Of a DNA stretch of 64,000 bases, positions 50,989-62,815 are shown one piece after another. The notes beneath the pieces are model-generated. The model worked only from the letters and a program-made list of their open reading frames with translations, was not told the DNA's origin and ran no database searches. The DNA lies in NCBI GenBank assembly GCA_020086605.1, contig JACBWW010000015.1:22247225-22311224 (forward strand), given 5' to 3'. How positions within the stretch are numbered: position 1 is the first letter of the stretch; the number at the start of each line of letters is the position of its first letter. Both the position numbers and the translations under genes were made by a program. Source of the DNA: Lanius collurio (taxonomy: Eukaryota; Chordata; Aves; Passeriformes; Laniidae).

Positions 50989-53939
50989 AACAAACTGAGG
51001 GAAACCTTCGGTATTCTTTTTTTTTTTTTTTTTCTGGCAATTATGCTTCAAAGGCAAAAGCTGCTGGATTCCCCCAAAACAAGTTGTCAATTTCTGACCA
51101 AAATGGAAGTGTTTACTCGGTAAGAAGGGTGGTAAGGAGAAGAAGTTAATACCTTGTTTCTGTATAGTATCCATAAAGTTGCCAGACCATCTATTTGTAT
51201 CTGGTAACAGCTTTTATACCCTCCTGTTGTCTAAGCCCATCACCCCTCAATAAATGCTTCCATCATTAACAGGAGGAAAAGTCTCTGCACTGTGCTGCAT
51301 GGTGCTATTTGCCGGCTAAATTCTGAGCCCCTGGCTTCTCTCTCAGTCTGCAGGCACCACGTGCTCCCTCCCGGGGTCCCCGTGGCAGAGGTGGGCTTTG
51401 CCAGCAGCCCTGCTGTGCTCTCATCCCCAGGGTAAAGCCTCCGTGTTCCCTGTTTGGGCGCTGGGAGCTGTTTCATGCAAGGACCGCGGGCCAAAGCTTG
51501 GAAATGAGTGGGAGCTTTGCTAAGCAGTAGCCACTGACACACTTTTCCAGAAGCCCAGTAAGCTGCTAGCATGGGGAGAGCCAGCCTGGTGCAGTGTTGA
51601 AGTCTTAAACACCTCCCTCCAGGCTGGTGGGCTGTGTGGCTGTTGGGCCTCCTTGGTGGCAGGCCCAATCCTCTGTCCCACGAACCACCCACTGGACTCT
51701 GGGCACAGAGGGGAGCAACATCCCATTAGCCTCCCATGTGGATGCAAGGTGGCTGATGCCCAGGTCTCTGGATACCCCAGGGCTGCAGTCAGGTGCTGGG
51801 GACTTCCATTAGCAGTACCTCAGTAACTGCACGGAGCACTGGGGAGATCAGCCTAACACCTCAGCGTGCTCCTTGGATGGGAAAACTTCCTGGCTGGGAA
51901 ACACTAACAGCTGCTTGTTTTTCAAGCACGTGTTTTGTGAGCGCATGCACGCTTTGAAACTGGAGGCATCTGAGACTCACTCCACAGTTTGCCTTTGAAA
52001 GGACACACACAAAAAGTCATTTTCCCCACCAACACCACTGCTCAGAGGGGGAAAAATGTTTCATTGAAATCCTGTACTCTCTGTATGCCTGTATCTGCTA
52101 TGTGTGCACACACACTCAGAGTCAAAGTCAAAGGCAAAGGGTGGTTTATGTCAGCACTGGGTTCAGCTCTGCTCTCCCAGAATAAGATAAATGTAAGTGA
52201 TGAAGAACTCCTGGGGCTGGCTGAACTCATTTTGTATTCAACACTGCCCGGCCCTTTTCACTTTCCCTTCTCCCTCTCTTTGTATGTTCAAGCCTACTTG
52301 AGTTTCTTTTTTTCTTTTGTAGAAGTTGGTTCTTTTGAAGCAGTTGAGGCACGCCCTGCAGCAAAGGGGACTTCACAGGAGTCGGAAACACAGGCACACA
52401 GGTCTGAAACACTTACTGTACAATAGCAGGAATGTAGGAAGCCTTGAAAATGAATCTGCTCTAAGCAAGTGTCAAAGCTTTCAGAAGAAAACAAACTGAA
52501 CTTACCCCCGTATCTTTATGCATATTTTCCCCCATCCTCCTTTCCTCCCCGCTATGCCTGGTTAAGGGCCGAGGCAGCAACTCAGGGTCAGGCACATATT
52601 AGTGTTACAGAAAATGTGTTACAGAAGGGGGAAAAGCAGACTTGCAAAAAGCCTCCTCTATCATTACAGCAAGAGACATTTTGAAAGCACACAAAGCACA
52701 TGGGTTAGTCCTCAGTTTAACTGTACTCATCAGTATGACTGTGCATTCAATTCTATTTCAAGATCAGACGGCTTCTCTGCCACCCGTTAGAGAGTATTTT
52801 ATCCCTTCTCTTCCCTGTCCCCACTTTTCCCACATGTTCTCCCATTTCCTCCTTTTCTTTTGAAAAGTGCGTGGGGGGGGAGGACACATAGCCCTCTTTG
52901 TACCTCCCCTTCAGGCAGTAAAACCCACAAATGGATAAGAGACCAAGGTGTGAGTCTTGGTCACTGAGATCAGGTAGTCCTCACTGTATCTCAACTGCAA
53001 CCTGCCCAGGCCTCCTGCAGGAGGAGGGAAGGGGGATTTCTGCCCTCCTGGTGGCTGACCTGCACCCTGGAATGGCAAACCTAGAAGCTACTACAGTGAG
53101 CAACAACACACACAAAAAGGCAATGTACAGCTGAATTATTTTCAGTCCCATGGACTGCATCATCAGACTATTCACCCAAATAAAGTGTTCATACTTACAT
53201 TATTCAGAGCAAGATTGTTTAAAGAAGAAGAGGGTTCAGCAGCAAATGCTTCTTAGGCTCCTCCTATGACCAGTGTTTGATGCTTTACTGTCAAATGTGT
53301 TTTAAATACACATTAGAAGTGATGAATGCAGGGAATGCAAAAGCCCAGGTACCTGGGAAATCATATTTCTGAAACCTGCCCCTTTCCACTCATGACAACC
53401 AGGACCATGCTGCTGCCGAAGCAGATGTGCCCTCATTTCTGCAGAGCAATCTTCTTGGGCAGATTTTTACACTTACCCAATGTCATTGGTTTCAGCTCTT
53501 GGAGGGTTTGTAAAACTAATTCCCATTTCTTGGTGACATTTACCTCCATAGAGATCTATGGTCTGGGGCTAACCCTGTGGACACAGGCAGTTGTATACAG
53601 TTAATTCCAGTGCAAGTACCTCCACTGCTCCACTCCAAGAGAAATGCAAAGCATTGGTATAACTTGCCTACCTCCTGGGGCCATTGTATGGCATGAAGAA
53701 TTCAGCCTGGTGATATAGTTGGAAATCTTATCTATGGAATTTGTACCTACATACATTTTGCCCATTTATTTAAACGGCTACCGCTGTTACCAAGACATTA
53801 ATTCATGCTCATATTTTGAAAATAAAAAGCTTCATATTCAAGGAAATGAATCACCCATAATAATTTTCCTTTAGTCATTTTGTTTTAAACACATTTTTTA
53901 CACTCAGCTTGGCAAGGAGTTGGCACTAAAATTGCTAAA
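50989..53939. other. Intergenic 5' flank of ATOH1
   Basis: No gene is recognised. A T17 run lies at 51017-51033. A strong pyrimidine tract followed by TAG at about 52321 resembles a 3' splice site on the plus strand, but no exon could be validated. A G-run lies near 52873-52882. Confidence 0.5.
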
Positions 53940-54310
53940 TGCCTTCAGTCCCACCAAAGTCTTGGACAGCTGAGGCACTTGTCAGCTGCGGGACACTTTG
54001 AACAATGATGTTATTCCAGGTGTAGCTTGTTCATCCTTTGCAGCCCGGACAATTCTGAAGGGCCTGTGCAGGCTCACAGGCACCGCCCACAGGTCCGTCG
54101 TTTTAGTTACTCTTGAAATGAGCAATAAGAGAACATTAATGACCATGCTGCACGAACGAGTGCTTTCTAACATGCTTTCATTAGGCTGCTAGTTGATAGG
54201 TTTTACTAATATAAATCACTTAAGCAAGAAAATGACCACTGTGATCAACAGTTTTACAGCATATGATTGATACTTCATTTAGTTTAAGATCACAGAATTT
54301 ACATCAATCC
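53940..54310. promoter_or_regulatory. Candidate regulatory element with triple E-box
   Basis: Two CAGCTG E-boxes (53967-53972 and 53983-53988) flank a CACTTG (53976-53981), three bHLH sites in 22 bp. The following ~300 bp are complex, with GC-box-like 'accgcccac' near 54082 and many A/T homeobox words ('cattaatgacc', 'ctaatataaatca'). The stretch lies about 4 kb upstream of the N-gap on the 5' side of ATOH1. bHLH autoregulation or control by other proneural factors is plausible but inferred. Confidence 0.4.
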
Positions 54311-56079
54311 ATCCACAGAAACAACATATTTCCTTCAAATCACATCTGGTCACCTCCTCTTGCTCTCAAGGTCTCTTGCACAAGAGCCCAGGAAGTGTAA
54401 GTACTCCAGATTTGCTGGCACTATATTTATTATGTTTAACTGATCACCTCAGCATTCCCTTTTTCACTGTCACTTTAGCCACTGCACACAATACAGTTAC
54501 AAAGGTTTGCTCTGGGAAAACATTCTAGTCATAGGCTTAGTGTATGAATGAAAAATTTAGCTTGTAGGTTCTCTGTGGCAGAGTAGTAACATATAAGTGA
54601 ACAAGAGAGAAAAAAAATAACAGTTGACATGTATGCAAGAGGAAAAAAAAGAAAAAAAAATCAACATTTGAAACAGTCTGCCTTGCCTCTCAACAGCAGC
54701 ATTACTTGAAGAATAACGTGGGAGTGTAGGGGGCTGCTTCAGTTGTACTGGGCCTTCGATCTGCTGTTCTCACATCCATCACCCACAAAGCTCTTGGCAA
54801 TGTGGCAGCCCAGTCCCTGAAGGAGGTTTCTTAGCTGTGGAAATGCCAGCCTGGAATCTGAACTTTTGCATGTCTCCTCAGGAGGGAAGGTCTCTTAAAT
54901 GTAAAGAGCAAATATTTACAGTCACAGAAGCCAAAACGTGGAGAACAGTGTTTCCTCTAAGGGGAGAAAATCAAGTGAATGGACCCAGTCTGGTCCTGAT
55001 CAGCAGCTCACATCAATCCTCAAGAGCAGTGTTTCCCCAAGAAACCCTTGTCAGCCAAGAAAAAAATACTACCTTGCCACTCATTGCAATTCCTCTCATT
55101 TAATCCCTGACAGCAAAGAGCACAGGGCTTCTAGGAACAATCAATTTCCACCACAACACAGCACAAACAGAGCTTTAAGGATCTACCCCTGTGAAAGGAA
55201 ACTTTTATGAAGAAATCTTCAGCTGGTCCACTACCTTTGTAAATTAGGATAGCTTAAGAATTTCTACTTGCTAAAAAGTAGAACCTTTTTTTTTTTTTCA
55301 TTCTCTTCATGGGGTTAAGAGAGAAAGAAATACACAAAAATTAAGCATTAAAGAGGATTGAGCTTTAGGGGCACCTCAAAATTCCGAGCCGTGCAAAGAA
55401 AATGAGAAAACTCTTCCCAGTCTATTAGAAATCAGACAGCTTCAGCAGCGCGTTGCTTGCAGTGCCTGTGACAGTGTCCTCATTGGTTTTGTTCAAGCAG
55501 CAATGCTCAGCTGCAGTCCTGCAGCTCTTGGGAAGCAGATCTGTGGCAGTAGGCTTGCAAAACCCTGACTACAGCAAGACCTCTGGCACACCCCTGAGTT
55601 GCAGAGCTGATTAGTCCGGAGAGGGACTTGTAAGTATTTCTATTCTTCAGGCATGCAGGATGATTTGACCTCCATAAAAGTTTTAAAAATTCCCAAAGCG
55701 TGAAGCCTAGTGTTCATCTGCAGTGAGCAAAAGCTCTGTTGAGGCAGAAGGTGAAGCTAGACACAGACCTGCTGAGGCCAGGTGCTGGAGAGCTTTCACC
55801 AGGAACCCACAGTTTTCAGAGGCCTGAGTGTATGGCTCCCATGTGACAGGCGTCACAGATGAGCTCAGCGAGAACCCGAGTGGCTCAGCCTAGGGAGGGA
55901 GCAATGGCAGGAGTAACCAGAATCTCACCCTGCCTGGTTCATGAGGCAGAAACCCCCACCTTGCTTCAGCACAGGTGCTGCATCCACGCTAGGAGGAGTT
56001 CTCTGTGCCATAGGCCTCTGTGCCTTCACACCCCGGTGAGAGCACGAGGTGTTGTCCAGGGGAAGGCAGCACACAAGCA
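54311..56079. other. Intergenic, no gene recognised
   Basis: AT-rich DNA with A-rich tracts near 54610-54660 and a T-run near 55287-55299, becoming GC-richer after 55850. There is no convincing coding frame and no recognised repeat. Confidence 0.5.
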
Positions 56080-56900
56080 ATGTCCAGCCACAGCTGCTTT
56101 GCTGAACAAAACCCTGGTGTCCCCACGCGTCCTCGAGTGCCCTGCACAGCCGCCGGGGATGGACACGAGGGCATTTCTCTCCTACCTCTCCCAGCGAGCC
56201 GGGTCCCGCCAGCTCGGGGCTCCTGCTCGGGGGGTGTTCGGTGAGCACCGCTAGCCAGCCGGGCTGGCCGAGCCCGCACCACGCCACTGAAGGTGCCCCC
56301 AAAAGCCTCGCCCTGGTGACACGGCGGCGAGGCCACCACCCGGTCCCCTCGGGAGGGGTGTGCGCCCCGGTGCTGCCCCGCTGCCGGCAGCAGGTTGAAT
56401 ATTGTAGGTGTGGGCGATTAAAGTGTCGCCGGCACAATGGCGGTCTGTGTCCCATTCGCCACGCCCGGGCTCCTCTTTGGAAAGCGCACACAAGAGGTGA
56501 CACGGCGCTGGCCCCCGCCATTATCCCGGCGGCATAGCGGCGCGGCCCGCCCCGTTTCCCGGGAAATGGCGCTCCCCCGGCCGCCGCGTGACCACCGCGG
56601 CCGCGCACGGCTCCGCGCTCCCCCCTCCGCTGCCCCAGAACGGCGGCCCCGGCGGAGGGGGGATGGCGAGCGCTTGGTGGGGGGGAGCCGCAAGGCCACT
56701 GCCGGACCCCCGGGGTACTTCTAAGGGACAAGAGCCCCCTGCCTCCGGCAGCCCCCGGGCGCCCTCCCCGTCGAGGCAGCGGCAGCGCGGAGCGCGGCCC
56801 CGCCGCCGTGAGGGAGCCGCAGGCGGTGCCGCAGCGCCACCACCCGGGCGGCGCCGGGCAGGGCAGGGCCGGGCCCGCCGCTAAACCCGCCCGGAACCGC
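56080..56900. promoter_or_regulatory. Second CpG island, possible unannotated promoter
   Basis: This ~0.8-kb CpG island is separate from the ATOH1 domain, about 6 kb upstream of it. It carries two oppositely oriented YY1-like sites (ATGGCGG at 56437-56443 and CCGCCAT at 56515-56521) and a perfect 12-bp palindrome TTTCCCGGGAAA (56555-56566) followed by 'tggcgc', E2F-like. These are hallmarks of ubiquitous, often bidirectional, TATA-less promoters. No known gene is expected here in other vertebrates, so the product might be a non-coding RNA. Long frames crossing it on both strands (for example minus 55925-56911) show no domain. Confidence 0.5.
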
Positions 56901-56938
56901 CGCTGCTTCATCGCGGCTCTTCTGCGCTTCTAACCGGT

Positions 56939-56976
56939 TGAGAAAACAAGATGCTGATGGTTTTTTTCCTTTTATT
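56939..56976 (+). repeat. Short repeat at island edge, copy 2
   Basis: TTGAGAAAACAAGATGCTGA plus the following TGGTTT-type sequence duplicates the segment at 50951-50988 in the same orientation, about 6 kb away. It begins immediately after the second CpG island and runs into a T-rich tract. Confidence 0.7.
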
Positions 56977-57033
56977 TTTTTTTTTGGTTTTTTTTTTGGT
57001 TTTTTTTTTTTTTTTTGTTGTTTGTTTTTTTTT
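56961..57033. repeat. T-rich low-complexity tract
   Basis: About 70 bp of T-runs interrupted by GG and single G or C, with no coding meaning. Confidence 0.9.
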
Positions 57034-59189
57034 GGCTATGCTTTTGCAAGTGCCCACCATTAACTCAGGCAGAAGTCTGTGGCAATGGATGGAGAGCTGC
57101 ATGCGAATGCACCACACCGGCCAGTTTCTCACATGGCTTCACCCCTTGAAATAGAAATTCATGTCTCTACTCCAAGTTAACTTCTATTTCTGCACTCCAG
57201 CAAATTACTGTATGCGGTGGATAATAACCCTCTGTTTGTAATGATAATCCACTGGATGTAAGTTTTGGAAAGAAAAGCTGCTTCTATGTGTCAATACTTA
57301 TGGAATAAATGCTGAGGAATATTTATGGATATGTTTTCCTTTTTCAAACAACCCATATAAGACACGGCAGACTTAATATATATATGGATAGACCTAGATC
57401 TGTCAGATGATGTAGAAAGTCTTAAAAAGTAAAGAACACAGTGATATTTACTGAAGACAATAAATGTGTCTTTCAAAAGTCAGATTTCCAGGTGTATCCC
57501 CTCTACTTCTACCTATCTTTTGTCTTGATATACGAAAAACAAAGTTCCCTGTGCCCCATATCAGCTCTACTTTCTGTATTGTATAGATAGGCTGACAAGA
57601 TAACTTTTGAAGCATATAAAGGGGTTCCCGGAATTCTGTTTTGTTGGTGGGGAGGAGGTAAGAAAACTTCATCTGCAGTCTCCTAAACCTGGGGAGACAT
57701 AAAACCAATCCAAGCAACAGCAGATATGATTCAGAAACGTCAGTAAAAGTTAGAGCAAGACAAACTGTTCCAGTGTTGCCTGAGCACTATTTCATAAAGT
57801 AACACACTTTCCTGTTACACTTCATCAAATTCTTGCTGTGTTAGCCGTCATGCCACAGAGACCATTCCTTAAAAATGTGTCAGATAGAAGGAGTAGCAAG
57901 TAACCACATTATTAGCTTTGTTCACAGTATTTGCTTTCTTTCCTAGTTCCCCCGTGTGTAAGCAAAAGAATTAATTAGTAACAACATGGGTCAGCTGTGA
58001 TTACTCTTACTGTGGTCCACAGTGAATATTCATATCCAGGGAATATTCAACACCAAACAAGACCTCCCCACTGTGTGTGTGAAGAAGAATGTCCCTGGCC
58101 AGTGGGGGAGAAAGGCAAACTTACCAGCAGTGGCAGGGCTACAATGCACTCACAGAGCTGCCCGCTCCTCCTTTTATTTTTCTCCTGGCATTTGACAGGG
58201 ACATGAGCTAGACTGGCAGAGTGCAGCAAATGTGACAAAAACAACCCACAAAAAAGTGAGGTTTTTTATTTTTCCAACCTTGCTTTTCAATTTCTGGCAG
58301 TTGTAGAATATTTACCACCTTCACACTCCCAGGAAAAATGCTTGCATAAGGATCTTCTGTCTGCTTCTGACTGTTCTGAGTGGGAAAAGAGGGTCTCTCC
58401 GCAATCAAGGGAAGTAAGTGACACCTCTGAGTCTTTCTTCGAGTGGCAACAAAAATCAGATTCCTGTGGAGCATTTTCCTTTGTGTAGAAGGAGGGTATG
58501 TTATTTCCATTCCAGCTGTGGAGAACTGGGATACTGCACCCTGTGTAGCAAAGCTGCTGCTGCAGCCCCACAAGGAGGGAAAAGTCAGGCAAAGGTCAGC
58601 TGACCTACTGGGCAACCAGGTGTGAACCCTCAAATTATGTGTGTGTGTGTCTTGTGAGGTCTTTGCCCTGTAATAAATCCCTGTTTCCTTTCTCCTTCCA
58701 TTTTCCATAGCCTACCAGGGCTCTGGTGCTGAGGTCCCGGTGGATGTGGAGGTGGCACACGAACAGCTGAAGCAGAGAGAACAGTGGCAGAGAGCCCAGC
58801 CCTGTGCACTCACCTGGGAGGCTGTAACACGAGGCACTTGTGGGGCTGTGAAAGCAAACCTGCCTGCTACACCTTGGCAGAGGCTGTGCCTGAGCTCTGT
58901 GGTGGGCTGACCCTGGCTGGGTGCCAAATGCCCACCAAAGCTGCTCCATCACTCTGCTTCCTCAGCTGGACAGGGGAGAGAAAGTAATTAAAGGCTCAAG
59001 GATAAGGACAGGGAAAATCACTCACCCATTACCACTGTTGGCAAAACAGACTTCATTCTGGGGAAGATAAATATGATTCATGACCAATCAGATCAAAGTA
59101 AGGTAATGAGAAATAAGCCCAGATCTTAAAATGCTTTCCCTCCTTCCCTCCTTTATTTCTAGGCTTAACTTTACTCCTGATTTTCTCTA
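57034..59189. other. Intergenic, no gene recognised
   Basis: Mostly unique AT-rich DNA. A short TG run lies at 58639-58651. A CAGCTG E-box occurs near 57992 in a mixed-composition stretch (57950-58060). There is no supported gene. Confidence 0.5.
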
Positions 59190-60230
59190 CCATCCTGCCC
59201 ATTAGTACCCCAGAGGGACCAGGAGTAGGGGCTAGGGGCAGTTCATCACACATTGTCTCTGCTACTCCTTTCTCCTCTGGGGAAGGCTCCTCACACTCTT
59301 CCCATACTCCATTGTAGGGTCCCTCCCACAAGGGACAGTTCCTCATGGACTGCTCCCGCATGTGTCTCTTCCACGGCGTGCAGTCCCCCAGGAACAGACT
59401 GCTCCTGTGTGCATGCCCCACAGTGTCACAAGTCCTGCCTGCAAACCTGCTCCAGGGTGGGCTCTTCTCTCCAGGGCTCCTCTCTCCCGGCAGAACCTGC
59501 CAGGAGTCTGCTTCAGCATGTGCTTCCCACAGCATTCCTTTGGACATGCACCTGCTCTGCTGTGCTGTCCTCCACGGGCTGCAGGTGCATCTCTGCCCCA
59601 CCTTGGACCTCCATGGGCTGCAGGGGCACAGCTGCCTCACCATGGGCCTCACCATGAGCTGCAGTGGAGTCTGTACTCTGGTGCCTGAAGCACCTCCTCC
59701 CCCTCCTTCTGCACTGGCTTGGGGCACTGCAGGGCTGTTTCTCTCTTGTGTTCTCACCCTCTCTCCCAGTGGCAATTGCTCCTGGGCAGTAACATTTCCC
59801 CCTTATTAACGCTGTTTTCCCTGAGGCACTAACACCATCTAGTTGCCTTGTGGAGCTGGCTGGGGTCTCTTGGATGTGGAGGAAACTTCTGGCAGCTTCT
59901 CAGAGAAGCCATCCTTGTAGCCCCCCACTGCCAAAATCTGGCCACACAAACCCCAAACAACTCTCATTTACTTTACTGCCACATCAGCTGTTGCAGGGGC
60001 CGGGAGAGCAACCTAGGAAAGCACCTGCAGCTGGGTGGTTACTTCAGGAGCTGGATGATTGTCTCATGTACCCCCCAAACCTTTTATTAATTAGTGGGTT
60101 TGCCTTTTAACTCTTTATTTTGATTTGCAGGGTCAGTCTTAGAATGGATGATAGCTGGATTTGCAAATAAAGCTGCTGTTAACTTCTGTTTTGGGACTGT
60201 GCAGTGGTCCCTTATCCCGTCTTGTGTTGG
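59190..60230. mobile_element. LTR-like dispersed repeat (avian endogenous retrovirus type)
   Basis: The stretch 59240-59800 is built of recurrent phrases ('ctgctccagggtggg', 'cctccacgggctgcagg', 'cctccatgggctgcagggg', 'caccatgggcctcacc') and is followed by 'cttctggcagcttctcagag'. I recognise this pattern from an interspersed LTR-type repeat common in songbird genomes. An AATAAA at 60166-60171 followed by T/G-rich sequence may mark the LTR poly(A) region. No gag, pol or env frame is present, so it would be a solitary LTR or a fragment. The open frame of 240 codons on the minus strand (59053-59775) is a by-product of its GC-rich internal repeats. Boundaries are approximate and the family name is not certain. 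Confidence 0.5.
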
Positions 60231-62534
60231 CGCATCACCCCCTTAGAGCAAAGAATGAGACACAAGAGATTACTTTTTTTTTTAAGACAGGGGAAGAATT
60301 ATCTTGCACTGAAAGAAATATTGGCCTTATTAGTGCTCATAGGAATAATTAGCTATAGAAGCACTGAGCTGTGGTGTCATGGTGGAAGGGTGTCCTGTGC
60401 TTGCTGGGCTTCAGGTGGCTTTCTTTTTCCACTGGCATGGCAGTTACTGATCCCAGAAAGATTTGTTTTTCCCCCTTACAGCAGTGAACTCCTTTTGAGA
60501 TGCTGAATTCTTCCTTCTGCCTCAAGTTTCCTGTGTGACTCGGAGTACAGTAGTCAATGACTTGACAGTTCAGTTTTCCAGCTGTAATGTTTTTTTTTTT
60601 CTTCTGACAAATATTGCAGAAATAGATTCTGTAGTACACACAATATCACACCACTGTGATGAATGGGACTGTGGGGGGAGCACAGATTTTGTAAGTCTCA
60701 ACAGGTTGTAAATTTATTGTTATAACTACATATCTTGAAAAGTATTTTCTTTCTAAATTATGTTCTTTGTTCCTGAAATTTTGGGGCATTGGTACAATTT
60801 TTATGTTTAGGAGTTTGTTGAGCTTTCCCTGTTCTGACCTTCTTTTGGAGGCCTCTATTTCTGACCTCATGAATGATGCCTTGGGTGAGACATGACAAGC
60901 TGATATATTGTGATGATGTCTTCACAGTTGCCCACTGCTGTTGATGTGACATGTGGATACACATTCATGTTCCAGTGTTTATCAAAAATTTTACCTGTGA
61001 CTCAGATGAAGGGAGAGACACTTGGTTTTGACATTTGTTTCAAAACAGCTCTGCAGACTGAAGAGGAAACATTAGTACCGAGAGAACAATGGTTAAAGCA
61101 GGGCTCTGTTGGTGTGATGCCTTTGCTGTTTTGGAGACTTTATTCATTAGCCACAGCCACGAGCTTGCACAAAGGAAGCTGGTTTACTTTTTGTGTCATC
61201 ACTTTGTGCAGAGTTGAGAAATTAAACTTTTTGGGGGCATTAACCTCTAGCAAGCTGCACTGACCCAGCGAGTGTTTGCAGAAAGGCAGCTTTATGTTCT
61301 CATCACTTCATAGCATCACATGTAAGTAGGAAAGAAAAAGATGCTCTGAAAAATCTAGTTTAGGGAAACAATCCTAGAACTTTTTTTGGGTGAAGACAAG
61401 AGGGAAACAAAGGGGACTTTGGCACTGATTGTGCTGCAGCTGTGTCACTCAGGGCTGCAATCATTCACTTGGTTGGCTCAGCAGAACTATTTATCTCCAG
61501 GTATTTCACTGTTGGTCAATAGAAACATCTTACTAGGTGATTCTTTGAAATCAGATAAACATGTTTTCATCCACTGCTCCCTTTTTGTTTGTAGCTGGTA
61601 TCTCAAAAAGGCCATATAACTGCAGATACCATGCAAACAACTCATCTTTATAAACAGCTGGCTTGTATCTCCAGTGTAGCTACTGCAGCAGAAACACTTG
61701 ACAGTCTTTAACACTATTACTTCCCTGGAATTTGTTGTAAAGAAAGGGAAGTGTCACACAGGGTTCACCATGATGTAGCCCATTACAGAGTTCATATGTC
61801 ATAACTGTAAAACTACTTGGCTTTAGAGAGTGGGACAGGGACACAGTGCCTCTGGTTAGGTGAATGATCCCCTGAATACCTGCTAAGCTTAACAGAAAAC
61901 TGTAAGAGGTCAGAAATATTAAGTGAATAAAATACACGGAATGTAAAAATCCAGCAGACAAATTTTGGATGCTGCAAGTTAAATTGTCATGCCTGATGTT
62001 ACTGCAGTACATTCGACATAGCTTGCTAATGACTAGGTCATTAAGTTTAAAATGTTATTGAAACTTAAAAATTGAGAAAGCCATCATGAATAAAATATGG
62101 ACTACCTTCTCTCACACTAAAACCTTTGTTTTGGGCAGTGTATGTCCAGTATCAGAGAAAATTAAACTCTCTGCACATAAAGATGGCAAAATGTGATTCT
62201 ATAAAAATAAAGGCTGTGCTCCAAGAATATTCCTACATTATATTAAAACAGATGAAAGTGGGATGAAGTATTTCTAAAAACCATGTCCCATACATGTCAG
62301 TGCTAAGGAACTCTAAACTCAGCCTCCAAAATGCTCTCTGAAATCTAAGCCTGACATTGATAAACATGTTAAACACTGGTGTTTTCCACAGATGCTCTTC
62401 ACTGAGCTGAGTCAGAGCAGCCTGAGGAGCTCATCCCATCTCTCTGGGCTAAAACCCTTCAGCAGCAGTGCAGCAGAGCCATGAGTACATTACCTTGTCA
62501 TAGGCTGAAAATCCCACAGCACTCAGCAATCAAA
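60231..62534. other. Intergenic, no gene recognised
   Basis: Unique AT-rich sequence with short homopolymer runs (for example T near 60591-60600). I see no gene or recognisable repeat. Confidence 0.5.
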
Positions 62535-62563
62535 CAGGAGGAAACACAAGTTTAGAAAACAAT

Positions 62564-62569
62564 TTTATT
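62564..62569 (-). terminator. Candidate poly(A) signal AATAAA
   Basis: TTTATT on the plus strand, with U/GU-rich sequence in the expected downstream position on the minus strand (62525-62550). It would end a transcript coming from beyond the right edge of the window. Confidence 0.35.
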
Positions 62570-62770
62570 AGACAAATTATTTAGACAAATTATACACAGA
62601 AAGCTCTGCCACTTGTAACTGAGGCCTCCAAAAAGTATTTTGTGTATCTGTATAATAGGCAACACATCAAAATAGGCCTATTTTAAATATCGTACATGGT
62701 TAACAGGTTTTTTAATAGCTAAAATCACTGCAACATCTGGTATGTCCCTATGTAGCTTGTTGGAAAGAAA

Positions 62771-62815
62771 TTTTTTTCTCTTTTTTTTTTCTTTTTTTTT
62801 TTTTTTTTTTTCCTT
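62771..62815. repeat. T-rich low-complexity tract
   Basis: T-runs of 10 to 20 separated by single C bases. Confidence 0.9.

Noticed and set aside
52285..52430. Possible exon after a pyrimidine-rich tract and TAG at about 52321
   Set aside because: Single weak signal with no protein match and no second exon; not enough to call a gene.
55925..56911. Minus-strand frame of 328 codons across the second CpG island
   Set aside because: Composition follows GC content, other frames overlap it, and no domain is recognisable. Kept only as background to the CpG-island finding.
59053..59775. 240-codon minus-strand frame
   Set aside because: It coincides with the repetitive LTR-like block and its repeated peptide phrases come from the DNA repeats; no known protein family.
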